Assembly (NCBI RefSeq): GCF_022848905.1
Contig: NZ_JAFIRA010000006.1
Span: forward strand, 49,869 to 113,868
Direction of reading: 5' to 3'
DNA: 64,000 nt
From: Thermostichus vulcanus str. 'Rupite'
GTDB lineage: Bacteria; Cyanobacteriota; Cyanobacteriia; Thermostichales; Thermostichaceae
Shown here: piece by piece, positions 26,847 to 37,820 of the stretch
Position numbering within the stretch: the stretch's first letter is position 1
How the letters are laid out: every line of letters begins with the position of its first letter
Translations under genes and position numbers: made by a program
Notes under the pieces: model-generated
What the model was told of the DNA's origin: nothing
Seen by the model: only the letters and a program-made list of their open reading frames with translations
Databases searched by the model: none

Positions 26847-28730
26847 ATGGCGAGAACAGAGCAACGTTTTGATTACGTCAAAATTGGGTTGGCCTCTCCC
26901 GAACGGATCATGGAGTGGGGACAGCGGACTTTGCCTAACGGTCAGGTGGTGGGGGAAGTCACCAAACCAGAGACTATTAACTACCGCACCCTCAAGCCGG
27001 AGATGGATGGCCTTTTTTGCGAGCGCATCTTCGGGCCAGCCAAAGACTGGGAATGCCACTGTGGCAAGTACAAGCGGGTACGGCATCGCGGCATTGTCTG
27101 CGAGCGGTGCGGGGTGGAGGTAACCGAGTCACGGGTGCGTCGCCATCGCATGGGTTATATCAAGTTGGCGGCGCCCGTCACCCATGTTTGGTATTTGAAA
27201 GGGATCCCTAGCCACATTGCCACCCTACTGGATATGCCGCTGCGGGATGTGGAGCAGGTGGTCTATTTCAACGCCTACGTGGTGGTGGATCCGGGCAATG
27301 CCCAAAACCTCTCCTACAAGCAACTGCTGACAGAAGACCAATTCCTCGAAATTGAGGATCAGATGTACGAAGAGGGATCCGAGCTACAGCTGCCGGATCA
27401 CTGGGCGATGATTGGGGCGGAGGCGATCGAGCGCCTGTTGATGGACATTGACCTGGAAAAAGAAGCCGAGCAGTTGCGGGAAGAAATTGCCAGTGCCCGT
27501 GGCCAAAAACGGGCCCGTCTGATTAAACGGCTGCGGGTGATCGACAACTTCATTGCCACCGGATCCCGGCCGGAGTGGATGGTGTTGCGGGTGATCCCGG
27601 TGATCCCACCGGATTTGCGCCCGATGGTGCAGTTGGATGGGGGGCGTTTTGCCACCAGTGACCTAAATGATCTTTATCGCCGCGTCATCAACCGCAACAA
27701 CCGTCTGGCCCGTCTGCAGGAGATTCTTGCTCCCGAGATCATTATCCGCAACGAAAAGCGCATGTTGCAGGAGGCAGTGGATGCCCTGATTGACAATGGT
27801 CGTCGCGGACGCACCGTCGTGGGAGCCAACAACCGTCCCCTGAAGTCCTTGTCGGACATTATCGAAGGCAAACAAGGTCGCTTCCGGCAAAACCTGTTGG
27901 GCAAACGGGTGGACTACTCCGGTCGTTCCGTCATCGTGGTGGGCCCCAGTCTGCGCATGAACCAATGTGGCTTGCCCAAGGAGATGGCAATCGAGCTGTT
28001 TCAGCCCTTCGTTATTCACAAGCTGATCAAACGGGGCATTGTCAACAACATCAAAGCTGCCAAAAAGCTAATCCAAAGCAACGATCCGCAAATTTGGGAT
28101 GTGCTGGAGGAGGTGATCGACGGTCACCCCGTGTTGCTCAACCGCGCCCCCACCTTGCACCGCCTCGGGATCCAAGCCTTTGAGCCGATCTTGGTGGAAG
28201 GTCGGGCCATTCAGTTGCACCCGCTGGTGTGTCCGGCTTTTAACGCCGACTTTGACGGCGACCAAATGGCCGTGCATGTCCCTCTCTCACTGGAGTCCCA
28301 GGCCGAGGCACGATTGCTGATGTTGGCCACCAACAACATTCTCTCTCCTGCCACCGGTACCCCGATCATCACCCCCAGCCAGGATATGGTGCTGGGTTGC
28401 TATTATCTGACTGCCGACAATCCACAGCAGCCCGCAAATGGGGAGCGCTACTTCTCCAGTCTTGAGGATGCCCTGATCGCCTACGACCGCGGTGCTGTGG
28501 ATCTCCACGCTAAAGTGTGGGTGCGCTACAACGGCCCGATGGAACTGGGTAAGGGAGAAAAAGAGTCGGAGCCTGAGGTTACTGAAGAACCCGGCGGCAT
28601 TCGCCTCAAGGTGACTAACTATCGCCGCATCCGCGAAGATCGCGACGGTAACATCCTCAGCCAGTACATTCGCACCACTCCAGGCCGGATCATCTTTAAC
28701 AAAATTGTGCAGGAAGCCCTTTCCACCTAG
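26847..28730 (+). CDS. rpoC1: RNA polymerase gamma subunit (N-terminal part of beta')
   Basis: 627 residues from ATG 26847, chosen because AGGAGC lies about 9 nt upstream and [16 protein letters not shown] is the family start; the frame opens earlier at 26772. In cyanobacteria and plastids beta' is split, and this piece carries the zinc ribbon (CHCGKYK ... CERCGVEV) and the catalytic magnesium motif N466-A-D468-F-D470-G-D472. It starts about 118 nt after rpoB and ends 92 nt before rpoC2. It assembles with beta, the alpha dimer and the rpoC2 product. Confidence 0.97.
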   Translation: MARTEQRFDYVKIGLASPERIMEWGQRTLPNGQVVGEVTKPETINYRTLKPEMDGLFCERIFGPAKDWECHCGKYKRVRHRGIVCERCGVEVTESRVRRHRMGYIKLAAPVTHVWYLKGIPSHIATLLDMPLRDVEQVVYFNAYVVVDPGNAQNLSYKQLLTEDQFLEIEDQMYEEGSELQLPDHWAMIGAEAIERLLMDIDLEKEAEQLREEIASARGQKRARLIKRLRVIDNFIATGSRPEWMVLRVIPVIPPDLRPMVQLDGGRFATSDLNDLYRRVINRNNRLARLQEILAPEIIIRNEKRMLQEAVDALIDNGRRGRTVVGANNRPLKSLSDIIEGKQGRFRQNLLGKRVDYSGRSVIVVGPSLRMNQCGLPKEMAIELFQPFVIHKLIKRGIVNNIKAAKKLIQSNDPQIWDVLEEVIDGHPVLLNRAPTLHRLGIQAFEPILVEGRAIQLHPLVCPAFNADFDGDQMAVHVPLSLESQAEARLLMLATNNILSPATGTPIITPSQDMVLGCYYLTADNPQQPANGERYFSSLEDALIAYDRGAVDLHAKVWVRYNGPMELGKGEKESEPEVTEEPGGIRLKVTNYRRIREDRDGNILSQYIRTTPGRIIFNKIVQEALST

Positions 28731-28822
28731 TTGCAACCCCATTGTGCAGGACACGAAGGGATCCCTTCTCCTGTCACTGTCTGGCCCTATTGCCACCATC
28801 ATCCAGTCATCATCGAGGAATC

Positions 28823-31800
28823 ATGAGCGAAAAAGGACGACCTTCTGCTGACCTGTTGCGACAGGCTGCCGACGGCAACACCACTCCGCCCGCTGTGCCC
28901 TTTCGCAATTATCAAATTGGCAAAAAAGAGTTGCGTAGCTTGATTGCCTGGTCTTTTGCCCGCTATGGCACCGCCCGTACGGCCCAGATGGCCGATGCCC
29001 TGAAGGCGATGGGCTTCAAGTATGCCACGCAAGCAGCGGTGTCCATCAGCATCGAAGATCTGCGCGTCCCCCCCAGTAAGCGGCAGTTGTTGGCTCAGGC
29101 AGAAGCGGAAATTGAGGCGGCAACGGAGCGGTTTACCCGTGGTGAAATTACGGAAGTCGAGCGCTATCAGAAGGTCATCGACACCTGGAACCAAACCAAC
29201 GACCAGATCAAAGACGAGCTGCTCAGCAACTTCAAGCAAAACGACCCTCTCAACTCCGTCTACATGATGGCCAACTCCGGGGCGCGGGGAAATGTGTCTC
29301 AGGTACGGCAGTTGGTGGGGATGCGTGGCCTGATGGCCAACCCACAGGGGGAAATCATCGACTTACCGATTAAAACCAATTTCCGCGAGGGCCTGACGGT
29401 TACGGAATACATCATCTCCTCCTATGGTGCTCGTAAGGGTTTGGTGGATACCGCGCTGCGCACCGCCGACTCCGGCTACCTCACGCGTCGTTTGGTGGAT
29501 GTGTCTCAAGATGTGATCGTGCGGGAATCCGACTGCGGCACCGAGCAGGGCATTCTCCTGGAATACCTAATGGATGGGGACAAAGTGGTGGTGTCTCTGG
29601 AAGAGCGCCTGGTGGGACGTGTGCTGGCGCGGGATGTGCTACACCCGGAAACCCAAGCAGTGATCGCCCATCGCAACCAAGAAGTCGATCATGACCTGGC
29701 CAAAGTAATCGTCAATGCTGGCGTTCGTCAGGTGATGGTTCGTTCCCCCCTCACCTGTGAGGCCAACCGTTCCGTTTGTCGTCTCTGCTATGGCTGGAGC
29801 TTGGCCCATTCCCGTTTGGTGGATATGGGAGAAGCCGTGGGGATTATTGCTGCCCAATCCATCGGCGAGCCAGGCACCCAATTGACGATGCGCACCTTCC
29901 ACACCGGGGGGGTGTTTACAGGGGAGGTGGCACGGCAGATCCGCGCTCCCTTTGCCGGCGTGGTCCGCTTTCCCAAAAGCTTGCGTACCCGCCCCTTCCG
30001 CACCCGTCATGGGGATGATGCCCTACAGGTGGAGGTGAACAACCAAATTACCCTGGAGGGATCCGATGGGCAGCAGGAAACTTTCGATGTGACTCAAGGC
30101 TCCACTCTGCTGGTTCGGGATGGAGCCAAGGTACAGGCTGACCAGATGATCGCAGAGGTGTCGCTGGCCAAGGCCAACCGCAAGAGCACCGAAAAAGCAC
30201 AAAAAGAGGTGATTGCCGATCTGGCTGGAGAGATTCGCTTCGCTGATCTGCCCATCGAAGAAAAGACTGACCGCCAAGGCAACGTGACCTACACGGCCCA
30301 ACGGCAGGGCTTGATTTGGGTGATGTCAGGCCAGGTGTACAACCTTCCCCCCGGTGCCGAGCCTGTGGTGCAGAACGGAGATGCAGTACAGGCGGGGGAT
30401 GTGATTGCGGAAACCTCCCTAACAACGGAGCACGGCGGTGTTGTGCGGCTGCCGGAGCGTACCGACAGCAAGAGTGGACGGGAAGTGGAGATCATCAACG
30501 CTTCTGTGGTTCTGCACGAGGCACGGGTGCGAGTGGAGTCCCACCAAGGTCGGGAACAGTTTTTGCTGGATACGGCGGGTGGTCAAACCTTTGTTCTCAA
30601 AGCTACCCCCGGCACTAAGGTGGGCAATGACGAAGTGGTGGCAGAGCTGATCGAGAACGACTTCCGCACCCAAACCGGCGGCTTGGTCAAGTTTGCGGGC
30701 ATTGAGGTGGCACGGCGGGGCAAGGCCAAACAGGGCTTCGAGGTGATCCGGGGGGGTACGCTGCTGTGGATCCCGGAGGAAACCCACGAAGTGAACAAGG
30801 ACATCTCGCTGCTGAATGTGGAGGATGGCCAATTTGTAGAAGCGGGCACCGAGGTGGTGAAGGATATCTTTTGCCAAAATGCCGGCATCGTCGAGGTGAT
30901 CCAGAAAAATGACATTCTGCGGGAGATCGTGATTAAACCGGGATCCCTGCATTTGGTGGAAAACCCCGTCGACATGGAGGTGAAGGATGGCACCTTGATC
31001 CAGCCAGGACAACAGGTGCTCAGTAGCATTGTTCCTGATCAACTGGTCTACTTGGAGCATGTGGAAACGCCCGAAGGGCCAGGGCTGCTGCTGCGTCCAG
31101 TGCAGGAGTACGAAATCCCCGACCAACCCTCGGTGCCCAGCCAAGAGTCCACCAGCGAGTCGGGCCGTTCCATCCGTCTACGGGCGGTGCAGCGCATCCC
31201 CTTCAAGGATGGTGAGCGTGTCCGGTCGGTGGGGGGAGTGGAACTGTTACGCACCCAACTGGTACTGGAGATCGACACCGATGCCCCGCAACTGAAGGCG
31301 GACATTGAGCTGATTCACGATGATGAGGATCCCGAGATCCGCCGCCTGCAACTGGTGATCCTGGAAACGCTGCTGCTGCGCCGTGATGTGGAAGCAGATC
31401 TGACTCAGGGCAGTACCCATACCCGACTGTTGGTCGGAGAAGGGGACAGCATTGGCACCGGAGCCGTGATTGCCCGCACGGAAATTCAGGCGAAGAAGGC
31501 TGGGATTGTGCAAGGGATCCGCCAAGGGGCGGAAGTGGTGCGCCGGGTTCTGGTGGTTACCGATGATGATCAGGTCAGTGTGCCCTTCACGGGCAGCACC
31601 ACCCTGCAGGTGGGGGATCTGGTGCGGGCTAAGGATGAGATTGCGCCTGGGATCCCGTCTCCTGAATCAGGCCAAGTGATGCAGGTGTCTGAAGGACAAC
31701 TGGTCTTACGCATGGCACGGCCTTATCTTGTCTCAGCTGGGGCCATCTTGCAGGTGGCGGATGGGGACTTGGTGCAGCGGGGAGACTCGCTGGCCCTGCT

Positions 31801-32725
31801 GGTGTTTGAGCGAGCCAAAACCGGGGATATTATCCAGGGTCTGCCGCGGATTGAGGAGCTGCTAGAGGCTCGCAAACCCAAGGAAATGTGTGTTCTGGCC
31901 AAGCGACCCGGTACTGTTCAACTGAGCTGGCGGGGGGAAGAGCCAGATCTAAAAATTATCGAGAGCGATGGCACGGTCACCGATTACCCGTTACTGCCCG
32001 GGCAAAACCTGATGGTGGCCGATGGACAGCCAGTGGAAGTGGGGGATCCCCTCACGGACGGCCCTGCCAATCCCCACGACATTCTGGAGAGCTATTACGA
32101 GTACCATCGCCAAACTCTTGGGGATGACCAAGCGGCTCGTTTGGCCTTGCGGGAGGTACAGCGCTTCTTTGTCAATGAGGTACAGAATGTGTACCGTTCC
32201 CAAGGGGTGGAGATCTCCGACAAACACATCGAGGTTGTGGTGCGCCAAATGACCTCGAAGGTGCGGGTGGACGACAGTGGCGATACCATTCTGCTGCCGG
32301 GTGAGTTGGTGGAGCTGCGGGAAATCCAGCAGACGAATGCCACTATGGCCATTACCGGTGGGGCTCCAGCCAAGTACACCCCCGTTTTGCTGGGGATCAC
32401 CAAGGCCAGTTTGAACACCGACAGCTTCATCTCGGCGGCCAGCTTCCAGGAAACCACCCGCGTACTGACGGAGGCTGCCATCGAAGGCAAGTCAGACTGG
32501 TTGCGCGGTCTCAAGGAAAACGTGATCATTGGGCGCTTGATCCCGGCGGGCACTGGCTTTAGTACCTACGAAGAGATCGCTCCTGAACCGGAGCCTTACG
32601 AGGAAGAGGAACAGCAGGTGTTGCTGCCGGAGCTGCCACCGCGTCTGATTCTCGAAGATGACCAGCTGATCGACGACTCCACCCCTGCCTTTGATGACTT
32701 GGAGGAGGATGACGAGGACGAGTGA
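28823..32725 (+). CDS. rpoC2: RNA polymerase beta' subunit (C-terminal part)
   Basis: 1,300 residues from ATG 28823 (GAGGAA 5 nt upstream); the frame opens at 28742 but the extra codons look non-coding. It carries the second half of beta': the trigger-loop and bridge-helix region ([20 protein letters not shown]), the four zinc cysteines around [13 protein letters not shown], and the large cyanobacterial SI3 insertion made of sandwich-barrel repeats that fills the middle third. The end is the jaw/clamp closing region and an acidic tail. The uracil-DNA glycosylase gene begins inside its last codons. Confidence 0.97.
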   Translation: MSEKGRPSADLLRQAADGNTTPPAVPFRNYQIGKKELRSLIAWSFARYGTARTAQMADALKAMGFKYATQAAVSISIEDLRVPPSKRQLLAQAEAEIEAATERFTRGEITEVERYQKVIDTWNQTNDQIKDELLSNFKQNDPLNSVYMMANSGARGNVSQVRQLVGMRGLMANPQGEIIDLPIKTNFREGLTVTEYIISSYGARKGLVDTALRTADSGYLTRRLVDVSQDVIVRESDCGTEQGILLEYLMDGDKVVVSLEERLVGRVLARDVLHPETQAVIAHRNQEVDHDLAKVIVNAGVRQVMVRSPLTCEANRSVCRLCYGWSLAHSRLVDMGEAVGIIAAQSIGEPGTQLTMRTFHTGGVFTGEVARQIRAPFAGVVRFPKSLRTRPFRTRHGDDALQVEVNNQITLEGSDGQQETFDVTQGSTLLVRDGAKVQADQMIAEVSLAKANRKSTEKAQKEVIADLAGEIRFADLPIEEKTDRQGNVTYTAQRQGLIWVMSGQVYNLPPGAEPVVQNGDAVQAGDVIAETSLTTEHGGVVRLPERTDSKSGREVEIINASVVLHEARVRVESHQGREQFLLDTAGGQTFVLKATPGTKVGNDEVVAELIENDFRTQTGGLVKFAGIEVARRGKAKQGFEVIRGGTLLWIPEETHEVNKDISLLNVEDGQFVEAGTEVVKDIFCQNAGIVEVIQKNDILREIVIKPGSLHLVENPVDMEVKDGTLIQPGQQVLSSIVPDQLVYLEHVETPEGPGLLLRPVQEYEIPDQPSVPSQESTSESGRSIRLRAVQRIPFKDGERVRSVGGVELLRTQLVLEIDTDAPQLKADIELIHDDEDPEIRRLQLVILETLLLRRDVEADLTQGSTHTRLLVGEGDSIGTGAVIARTEIQAKKAGIVQGIRQGAEVVRRVLVVTDDDQVSVPFTGSTTLQVGDLVRAKDEIAPGIPSPESGQVMQVSEGQLVLRMARPYLVSAGAILQVADGDLVQRGDSLALLVFERAKTGDIIQGLPRIEELLEARKPKEMCVLAKRPGTVQLSWRGEEPDLKIIESDGTVTDYPLLPGQNLMVADGQPVEVGDPLTDGPANPHDILESYYEYHRQTLGDDQAARLALREVQRFFVNEVQNVYRSQGVEISDKHIEVVVRQMTSKVRVDDSGDTILLPGELVELREIQQTNATMAITGGAPAKYTPVLLGITKASLNTDSFISAASFQETTRVLTEAAIEGKSDWLRGLKENVIIGRLIPAGTGFSTYEEIAPEPEPYEEEEQQVLLPELPPRLILEDDQLIDDSTPAFDDLEEDDEDE

Positions 32726-33428
32726 TCCGCAAAGGGATCCTACTGCTCCATCTCAGGACTGGCTTGCCCTAGAGTCTGAAATCATCCAGTGCCGTCGCTG
32801 CCCACGCTTGGTCAGTTGGCGAGAGGAAGTCGCAGCCCGAAAAGTGGCCCGCTTTCGGGATCACACCTACTGGGGGCGGCCCATTCCTGGCTTTGGGGAT
32901 CCCCGGGCGCGGTTGTGGGTGATTGGACTGGCGCCGGCAGCCCATGGTGGCAACCGGACAGGCCGGGTCTTCACCGGGGATCCCAGCGGGGACTGGGTCT
33001 TTCGAGCTTTGCATCGGGCTGGCTTTGCCAACCAGCCCACCTCCACCCATCGACAGGATGGCCTCCAGCTTAGGGATTGCTACATCTCGGCAGTGGTTCG
33101 TTGTGCGCCTCCAGAGAATCGCCCCACCCTGACAGAAACCAAAACTTGCTTGGGGTACCTGGCCCAGGAACTGAACGGGCTGGCTCAGGTGCGGGTGATC
33201 CTCACCTTGGGCCACTTTGCCTTTCAGCACACCCTGGCGTTGCTGGATCCCCCCAAACCTCGCCCCAAGTTTGCCCACAACCAAGTCACTGCCCTAGCAG
33301 AAGGGCGATATTTGCTCACCTCCTATCACCCCAGTCAACGCAATACGGCCACCAAGCTGCTTACAGAGCCGATGTTTGATGCGGTTTTTGAACAGGTGCG
33401 CAGGTTGCTCGCCCAGGGGGAGTCCTAG
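32709..33428 (+). CDS. udgB: Family 5 uracil-DNA glycosylase
   Basis: 239 residues if ATG 32709 is the start (GGAGG 3 nt upstream); ATG 32694 is an alternative. Either way the start overlaps the end of rpoC2 in another frame. The enzyme removes uracil, and in this family also hypoxanthine and other deaminated bases, from DNA. The iron-sulfur cysteines are seen as [15 protein letters not shown] at the N terminus plus two later cysteines ([20 protein letters not shown]). The active-site motif [19 protein letters not shown] is diagnostic of UDGb, and SYHPSQRN is the second motif. Translational coupling to rpoC2 is likely. Confidence 0.9.
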   Translation: MTRTSDPQRDPTAPSQDWLALESEIIQCRRCPRLVSWREEVAARKVARFRDHTYWGRPIPGFGDPRARLWVIGLAPAAHGGNRTGRVFTGDPSGDWVFRALHRAGFANQPTSTHRQDGLQLRDCYISAVVRCAPPENRPTLTETKTCLGYLAQELNGLAQVRVILTLGHFAFQHTLALLDPPKPRPKFAHNQVTALAEGRYLLTSYHPSQRNTATKLLTEPMFDAVFEQVRRLLAQGES

Positions 33429-33454
33429 AGCTCCTAAAGCGGAGTCGGGAAAAG

Positions 33455-34114
33455 TTACCCTGGTAGCCAGGACTCCAGGCGATAGGCACTGTCCCAAAAA
33501 AGCCATTCCAAGCGGGAAGCAGTGACAAAGGCTGCCGTCATCTTCTCCCGCAGGGCTGCGGTGGTTTGCTCAGCTACCGATTCGGTAATGTCGATGGCCT
33601 GTTGTACCACCTGAGCAAATTCTTCACCGGCATAGGTATCAATCCACTGTTGATAAGGATTGCCAGGTTTGGCCATTTGATAGATTGCGGATCCCACCTC
33701 TCGGTAAATCCAAAAACAGGGCAGCACAGCGGCAATGGCTACCTCATAGGGATCCAGAGCTGCTGAAGCCAATAGGGAACGGGTATAGGTAAAACAGGCG
33801 GGGGCATAGGTGGTTTCTGGCTGGATGTCGTAGAGACGAAAATAGCTTTCGTGGAGGCTACGTTCGGCCACAATTGCTCCGATGGCGAAATTCAAAAAAC
33901 TCACCACCTGCTCAGCCCCTTCCGACCGAGCTCCAATTAGACCCAAAGCCCGAGCAAAATCCGTCAGGTAGAGGGCATCCTGCTGCAAATAAAATTGGAA
34001 CTGTGCGCGAGATAAGGTTCCAGCTGCCAACTCTTGGTTAAAAGGATGGGTCAAAATCTGCTGATAAATCGGTTGAATGGTCTGCCAAAGGTGGTCAGTA
34101 AAGGAATTGGACAT
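33455..34114 (-). CDS. tenA: TenA-family thiaminase II / aminopyrimidine hydrolase
   Basis: 219 residues from ATG 34114 (MSNSFTDHLW). TenA enzymes have a heme-oxygenase-like helical fold and hydrolyse aminopyrimidine breakdown products to salvage thiamin. The key residues are present: D46 (LQQDALYL), catalytic C133 in VLPCFWIYREVG, the tyrosine after it, and Glu in the C-terminal helix (FWDSAYRLESW). It is the classical cysteine-containing TenA class. It lies about 110 nt after aar on the same strand; a functional link to alkane synthesis is not obvious. No TPP riboswitch was recognised. Confidence 0.88.
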   Translation of the reverse strand: MSNSFTDHLWQTIQPIYQQILTHPFNQELAAGTLSRAQFQFYLQQDALYLTDFARALGLIGARSEGAEQVVSFLNFAIGAIVAERSLHESYFRLYDIQPETTYAPACFTYTRSLLASAALDPYEVAIAAVLPCFWIYREVGSAIYQMAKPGNPYQQWIDTYAGEEFAQVVQQAIDITESVAEQTTAALREKMTAAFVTASRLEWLFWDSAYRLESWLPG

Positions 34115-34225
34115 AGTAAAAAACAACTTCCACAGGGTTACGGATTTTAGGGATCCCTCCTCATGAAAGGATGGGAACTTCTGGCTTGCCCAAAGCCCAC
34201 AGGGATCCCGAGAAACTCTGGATTT

Positions 34226-35251
34226 TTAGGCTTCTGGCATCAACGGTCGGAAGCCATGCTTGCGGGAAAGCTGCCCGATCAAATCCAGCTTTTCTAAGGT
34301 AATCAGATTGCGGCCCCAACTGAAATTGGTGTGGAGTCCCTCGAACTCCAACAACATCGATTCGGCAAAACAGGCAAAAAGCTGGCGGGCCGGATTGGCC
34401 ACATTGAGAAATTGCATGATGTTCCATTCGATGTCAAGGGAGTGCTCCACCATGCCGCCATCGATCACATAGACCCCCTGCCGTTGCAGGCTGGAAGCGA
34501 TATTTTTCGGGTAGCCGCCGTCGATGATCACACAGGGATCCCGCAACACCTGCGGATTGAGAACCATGCCCTGATTCATACTCGCCACCCAAACAATGAA
34601 ATCGGCCCGCGGGAGGGCATCCTCCACCGAACAGATCTCCCCCTGCTTGAGGTTGGCCTGCAATTCTTCCAGCCGTTGTCGATCCCGCGCCACCAACAAC
34701 AATTTGCCCAGCTGGGTATGGGCTGCCAGCCATTGACAGATGGCACTGCCAATATCCCCACTGGCCCCTACCACAGCTACCGTCGCCGCCGCCAAATCCA
34801 TAACATAGCGTTGGGCTGCCAGTTGCAACTGTTGACAGATGATGTAGGCAGTATGGGTGTTGCCGGTGGTGAAGCGCTGCACTTCCAGGTCGATATTGCG
34901 CACTCGCCGGAGGCTATCGAGGCGAAAATTCTCGAAAATGATGCTGCTAAACCCCCCCAGGGCGGTGATACTCAGCCCGCGCCGTTGGGCCAAAGCCATC
35001 GCATTGAGGATCTTCCGGCAGGCAGCTTTGACCCGTCCACCCGCCAACATTTCTGGCAAGAAGCAGGATTCGACGTATTGTCCGTGGATCTTTTGGCCAG
35101 TGATGCTGGTGACGGTGATCTCATCCACAACCTGAGGGGGAGCCATGCACCAAAACTCAAGATCGCTGTCCGCATATTCTGGGTAGCCCAGCTTGTCTGC
35201 CACCCGTTGTGCATGGGTAAGGCTGGTTAAGTGCCCGATCAGGCCGAACAT
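34226..35251 (-). CDS. aar: Long-chain acyl-ACP reductase
   Basis: 341 residues, same length as characterised cyanobacterial enzymes. It reduces fatty acyl-ACP to the aldehyde with NADPH, the first step of cyanobacterial alkane biosynthesis. Visible: start [11 protein letters not shown], nucleotide-binding motif [15 protein letters not shown] (about 158-172), and catalytic C294 in [17 protein letters not shown], which coincides with the numbering known for Synechococcus elongatus. The aldehyde-deformylating oxygenase gene lies upstream on the same strand, 143 nt away, completing the two-enzyme pathway. Confidence 0.96.
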   Translation of the reverse strand: MFGLIGHLTSLTHAQRVADKLGYPEYADSDLEFWCMAPPQVVDEITVTSITGQKIHGQYVESCFLPEMLAGGRVKAACRKILNAMALAQRRGLSITALGGFSSIIFENFRLDSLRRVRNIDLEVQRFTTGNTHTAYIICQQLQLAAQRYVMDLAAATVAVVGASGDIGSAICQWLAAHTQLGKLLLVARDRQRLEELQANLKQGEICSVEDALPRADFIVWVASMNQGMVLNPQVLRDPCVIIDGGYPKNIASSLQRQGVYVIDGGMVEHSLDIEWNIMQFLNVANPARQLFACFAESMLLEFEGLHTNFSWGRNLITLEKLDLIGQLSRKHGFRPLMPEA

Positions 35252-35394
35252 AGAGGTTTACTCACTTGGATAATTCAATTCCTGGATCTCATCAGAACAC
35301 GACCATGCCCTGAGGGGTAGGCTTTTTTCTAGATCTGGACTAACCACCCAATCCTTTTGCCTCATGCCAAACAGGGCAATGGGGTTAAAACCGG

Positions 35395-36126
35395 TCACGC
35401 AGTTCGTAATCCCTGGGCCGAAAGGCGCATCACTTCGCGGGTACTAAAGCCGATATTGGCCAAAGCCTCACCGTAGGCAATCATAAAATCTTCCACGATG
35501 GCTTCCCGATCCATATGGATGTTCTCCACATCCGCGTCCACCTGTTGCAGCATTTGCCAAACCAAAGGCAGGTTTTGCGCATTGGCCACTTCAATTTGTG
35601 CCTTAACCTCGGGGAAGTGCTCTCCCAACCAGCGTTCCCCAAAATTCAGGTGGAGATACTCATCCTTGACGACCCCTTCGGTGATCTTGCGAGCAAAATC
35701 ATCAGCAACCGGGATATAGATGTTGTAGGCGGCAATGGCAAAGCACTCGATGATTAGAGACTGAATCACAAAGCAGGTCACCAAATCCCCAGCTGCCGCT
35801 GCTTTTTGGAAGTTGTTGTGCAACGGGGAAAAGAAGGCGCGGGCAAACTCCATATCCGGCTCCACCTGAAGGTTTTTGCCACAGGATTGGAAGCCTTTCA
35901 TGTGGCGCAACTCCATCTTGGCCAGCTTGCGCAACTCATCCGCCGCCTCAGGCAGCATCTCCGCCAGTTTCAGATAGTTGTCGTTGGCTTCTTGTTCCCC
36001 TTCAATGACAATGCCGTTGATGCGTGAGTAGGCCTGCCGATAGACTGTACTGCTGTAATCAGGGGCGGTGCGAGCTTCTCCCGCCAAGGACTGGGGGCTG
36101 TTGGGCAGGACATTCGCTGGGGCCAT
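35395..36126 (-). CDS. ado: Aldehyde-deformylating oxygenase
   Basis: 243 residues, ferritin-like di-iron enzyme that converts fatty aldehydes to alkanes and formate. All six metal ligands are found with the spacing of the structurally known enzyme: E44 (EGEQEA), E72 and H75 (MELRHMKG), E127 ([11 protein letters not shown]), E156 and H159 ([10 protein letters not shown]). The first 20 residues are a variable Pro/Ser-rich extension. An AGGAG site is about 10 nt before ATG 36126. With aar directly downstream it should give pentadecane/heptadecane-type products that sit in membranes. The gene is divergent from the hypothetical at 36277. Confidence 0.97.
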   Translation of the reverse strand: MAPANVLPNSPQSLAGEARTAPDYSSTVYRQAYSRINGIVIEGEQEANDNYLKLAEMLPEAADELRKLAKMELRHMKGFQSCGKNLQVEPDMEFARAFFSPLHNNFQKAAAAGDLVTCFVIQSLIIECFAIAAYNIYIPVADDFARKITEGVVKDEYLHLNFGERWLGEHFPEVKAQIEVANAQNLPLVWQMLQQVDADVENIHMDREAIVEDFMIAYGEALANIGFSTREVMRLSAQGLRTA

Positions 36127-36276
36127 ACCGATGCATCTCCTCTTGGTTTTCTGACAATCATATCGATTCCTCCTTATTAGGATAGCCCCAGCTGGAGCGG
36201 AATCTGTCGGCTCCCTTCTGTTGAACGATTACAGTCTGGTAGGGTGGGGATCCAAGTGCCGTTTTGAGGCTGCTGC

Positions 36277-36585
36277 ATGTCTGCTCTTGGGGATGGCCTG
36301 AACCAGTTGCGTCAGTTGCTTGTTCAGTTGGAGGATCAATCCATCGATCAGCCGATTGGCACTGGAGAAGAGGTGCTGGAGGCGATCGAGTTGGCCACCG
36401 CCTTTGAGTTGTTCGAGGCGGAGAGCAGCGGCTTATTGATGCAAATTGTGGCCAATCTCTGGGATCGGGTGCGGCAACAGGAGCTATCACCCGAGGAAAT
36501 TCAGGTGGTATCGGAAAAAATGCGGGCAGTGGGTTATACCGATGCAGAAATTCAAGAGGCTCTGGATCTGGATCGGGAGGACTAG
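36277..36585 (+). CDS. Hypothetical protein, helical
   Basis: 102 residues, acidic, predicted mostly alpha-helical, without cysteines, membrane segments or signal peptide. Heptad-like Leu/Ile spacing (LNQLRQLLVQLEDQ) suggests coiled-coil or helix-bundle packing, and the C terminus (SPEEIQVVSEKMRAVGYTDA) resembles a UBA-like or helical hairpin pattern. I do not recognise a family. Codon usage and the clean ATG support a real gene. It is divergent from ado, with 150 nt between them that must hold both promoters. Confidence 0.6.
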   Translation: MSALGDGLNQLRQLLVQLEDQSIDQPIGTGEEVLEAIELATAFELFEAESSGLLMQIVANLWDRVRQQELSPEEIQVVSEKMRAVGYTDAEIQEALDLDRED

Positions 36586-36639
36586 GTGGGTCGGAGTGCT
36601 GAGATCGCCCCATAATGATCCAGACCGATACATTGTGGG

Positions 36640-37134
36640 TTATTCCCGAAGCATCCCCAAGGATGCCGGGTCGATATCCGCCTCCATTTGGGTGGCTGCA
36701 TCGTACCGGGCCTCACGCAGGTTGGCCAGTTTAAGCTTGCACTGGGTTAAGGTGGCCCCTTTTAGGTTGGCCCCGGTGAAGTTGGCTCCCGCCAAATCCA
36801 CTGCACTGAGATCGGCCCCACTCAAATCTGCACCGATGAGATTGGCCCCGCGCAGGTTGGCCCCTTGTAACTGGGATCCCTGCAGTTGGGCCTTTTCCAA
36901 GGTAGCCAGTCGCAGGTTGGATCCCTTCAGATCAGCCCCACTTAAATCGGCACCGCTCAAGTAAGCTCGCTCTAGGTTGACTGCGGCCAGTTGGGCCTGT
37001 TTGAGCACTGCCCCACCAAGGTCAATCCCCGCCAGATCCGCCCCCTCCAGGTTGGCATCCGCCAGTTGGCTGCTGCTGAAGTCTCGCTCACCGCTGCTGT
37101 ACCGTTGCAGCAGTTCTGCCACTGTTTCAGCCAT
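36640..37134 (-). CDS. Cytoplasmic pentapeptide-repeat protein
   Basis: 164 residues. After a short helical start (MAETVAELLQRYSSGERDFS) there are uninterrupted pentapeptide repeats of the A(D/N)LxG type to about residue 130 (ADLSGADLSAVDLAGANFTG), predicted to fold as a right-handed quadrilateral beta-helix. There is no signal peptide, unlike the pentapeptide protein at 21452. Function is unknown. The gene converges with the hypothetical at 36277. Confidence 0.85.
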   Translation of the reverse strand: MAETVAELLQRYSSGERDFSSSQLADANLEGADLAGIDLGGAVLKQAQLAAVNLERAYLSGADLSGADLKGSNLRLATLEKAQLQGSQLQGANLRGANLIGADLSGADLSAVDLAGANFTGANLKGATLTQCKLKLANLREARYDAATQMEADIDPASLGMLRE

Positions 37135-37365
37135 TGTAGTTTCCTATGCCGGACGAATCGGATCGTACCCAGGAACGGGCTTGTCGCCAAGAGGTGCAGC
37201 TTTGCCAGGGATCCTCAGACGATTTCCGTCATGTCTATTTTGATGTTTCTGATGTTGTGTTTGCCGATTATCTCTCTAGACCCGCTGCTACGGCAGAGTT
37301 TGGCCTACCTTGTTGGGATGTGCGGTTAGGATGTGCGCAACGCCATTTCCCATGGGATCCTGATT

Positions 37366-37689
37366 ATGAGTTTGCCCCGTGTGCCCCGCTCCCGTCCTCG
37401 CCCGAAGCTACGCTCGATCCCCCGCCGCAAAACCGAATCTGCCCTCTACGCTGAAATGCAGCAACTCACAGTCGAAAAGCAGCGGCTCCACCAAGAGTTG
37501 GAATCGATTCAAGAACGACAAGGGCAAATTCACGCGCGGCTCCAGGAAATCGACCAAGCCATGCAGAACCTGAAGCAAGATGCCGAAGCCTTCGTGGATT
37601 ATTCCGAAGCGGAGCCTAGCTCTAAGCCAAAGCCAAGCAGCGTAAAACCGCAAGCTTCCCGCTTTCCACCCATGACCTTTGACTACTGA
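37366..37689 (+). CDS. Small basic coiled-coil protein, possibly GvpV-like
   Basis: 107 residues from ATG 37366; the frame extends upstream to GTG 37333. The N terminus is basic and Pro/Arg-rich (PRSRPRPKLRSIPRRKTESA), followed by a coiled coil (about 28-75, YAEMQQLTVEKQRLHQELES), then a Ser/Pro/Lys-rich disordered tail. The IPRR-TES/A-Y plus coiled-coil layout reminds me of the cyanobacterial gas-vesicle accessory protein GvpV, but no other gvp gene is in the window, so this is a weak suggestion. Confidence 0.55.
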   Translation: MSLPRVPRSRPRPKLRSIPRRKTESALYAEMQQLTVEKQRLHQELESIQERQGQIHARLQEIDQAMQNLKQDAEAFVDYSEAEPSSKPKPSSVKPQASRFPPMTFDY

Positions 37690-37820
37690 TGGGAGAGGCG
37701 CTAAGGGGAAATCCGTAGCCAACTTAACAATCTGATGATCGGCTTCGGCAGACTCTGGAATCAACCCCTGCGAACGGTTTATTCTCAGTCTGGTTACCCC
37801 GCTGTTTACCCTGTAGGTTT

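Noticed and set aside
34331..35230. 299-residue open frame on the plus strand opposite aar
   Set aside because: Antisense to the clear aar gene with C294 and NADPH motifs; no motif of its own.
37146..37454. 102-residue open frame overlapping the coiled-coil gene start
   Set aside because: Composition is random-like with many Cys, Asp and Pro; overlaps the better-supported frame at 37366 and lacks a ribosome site.
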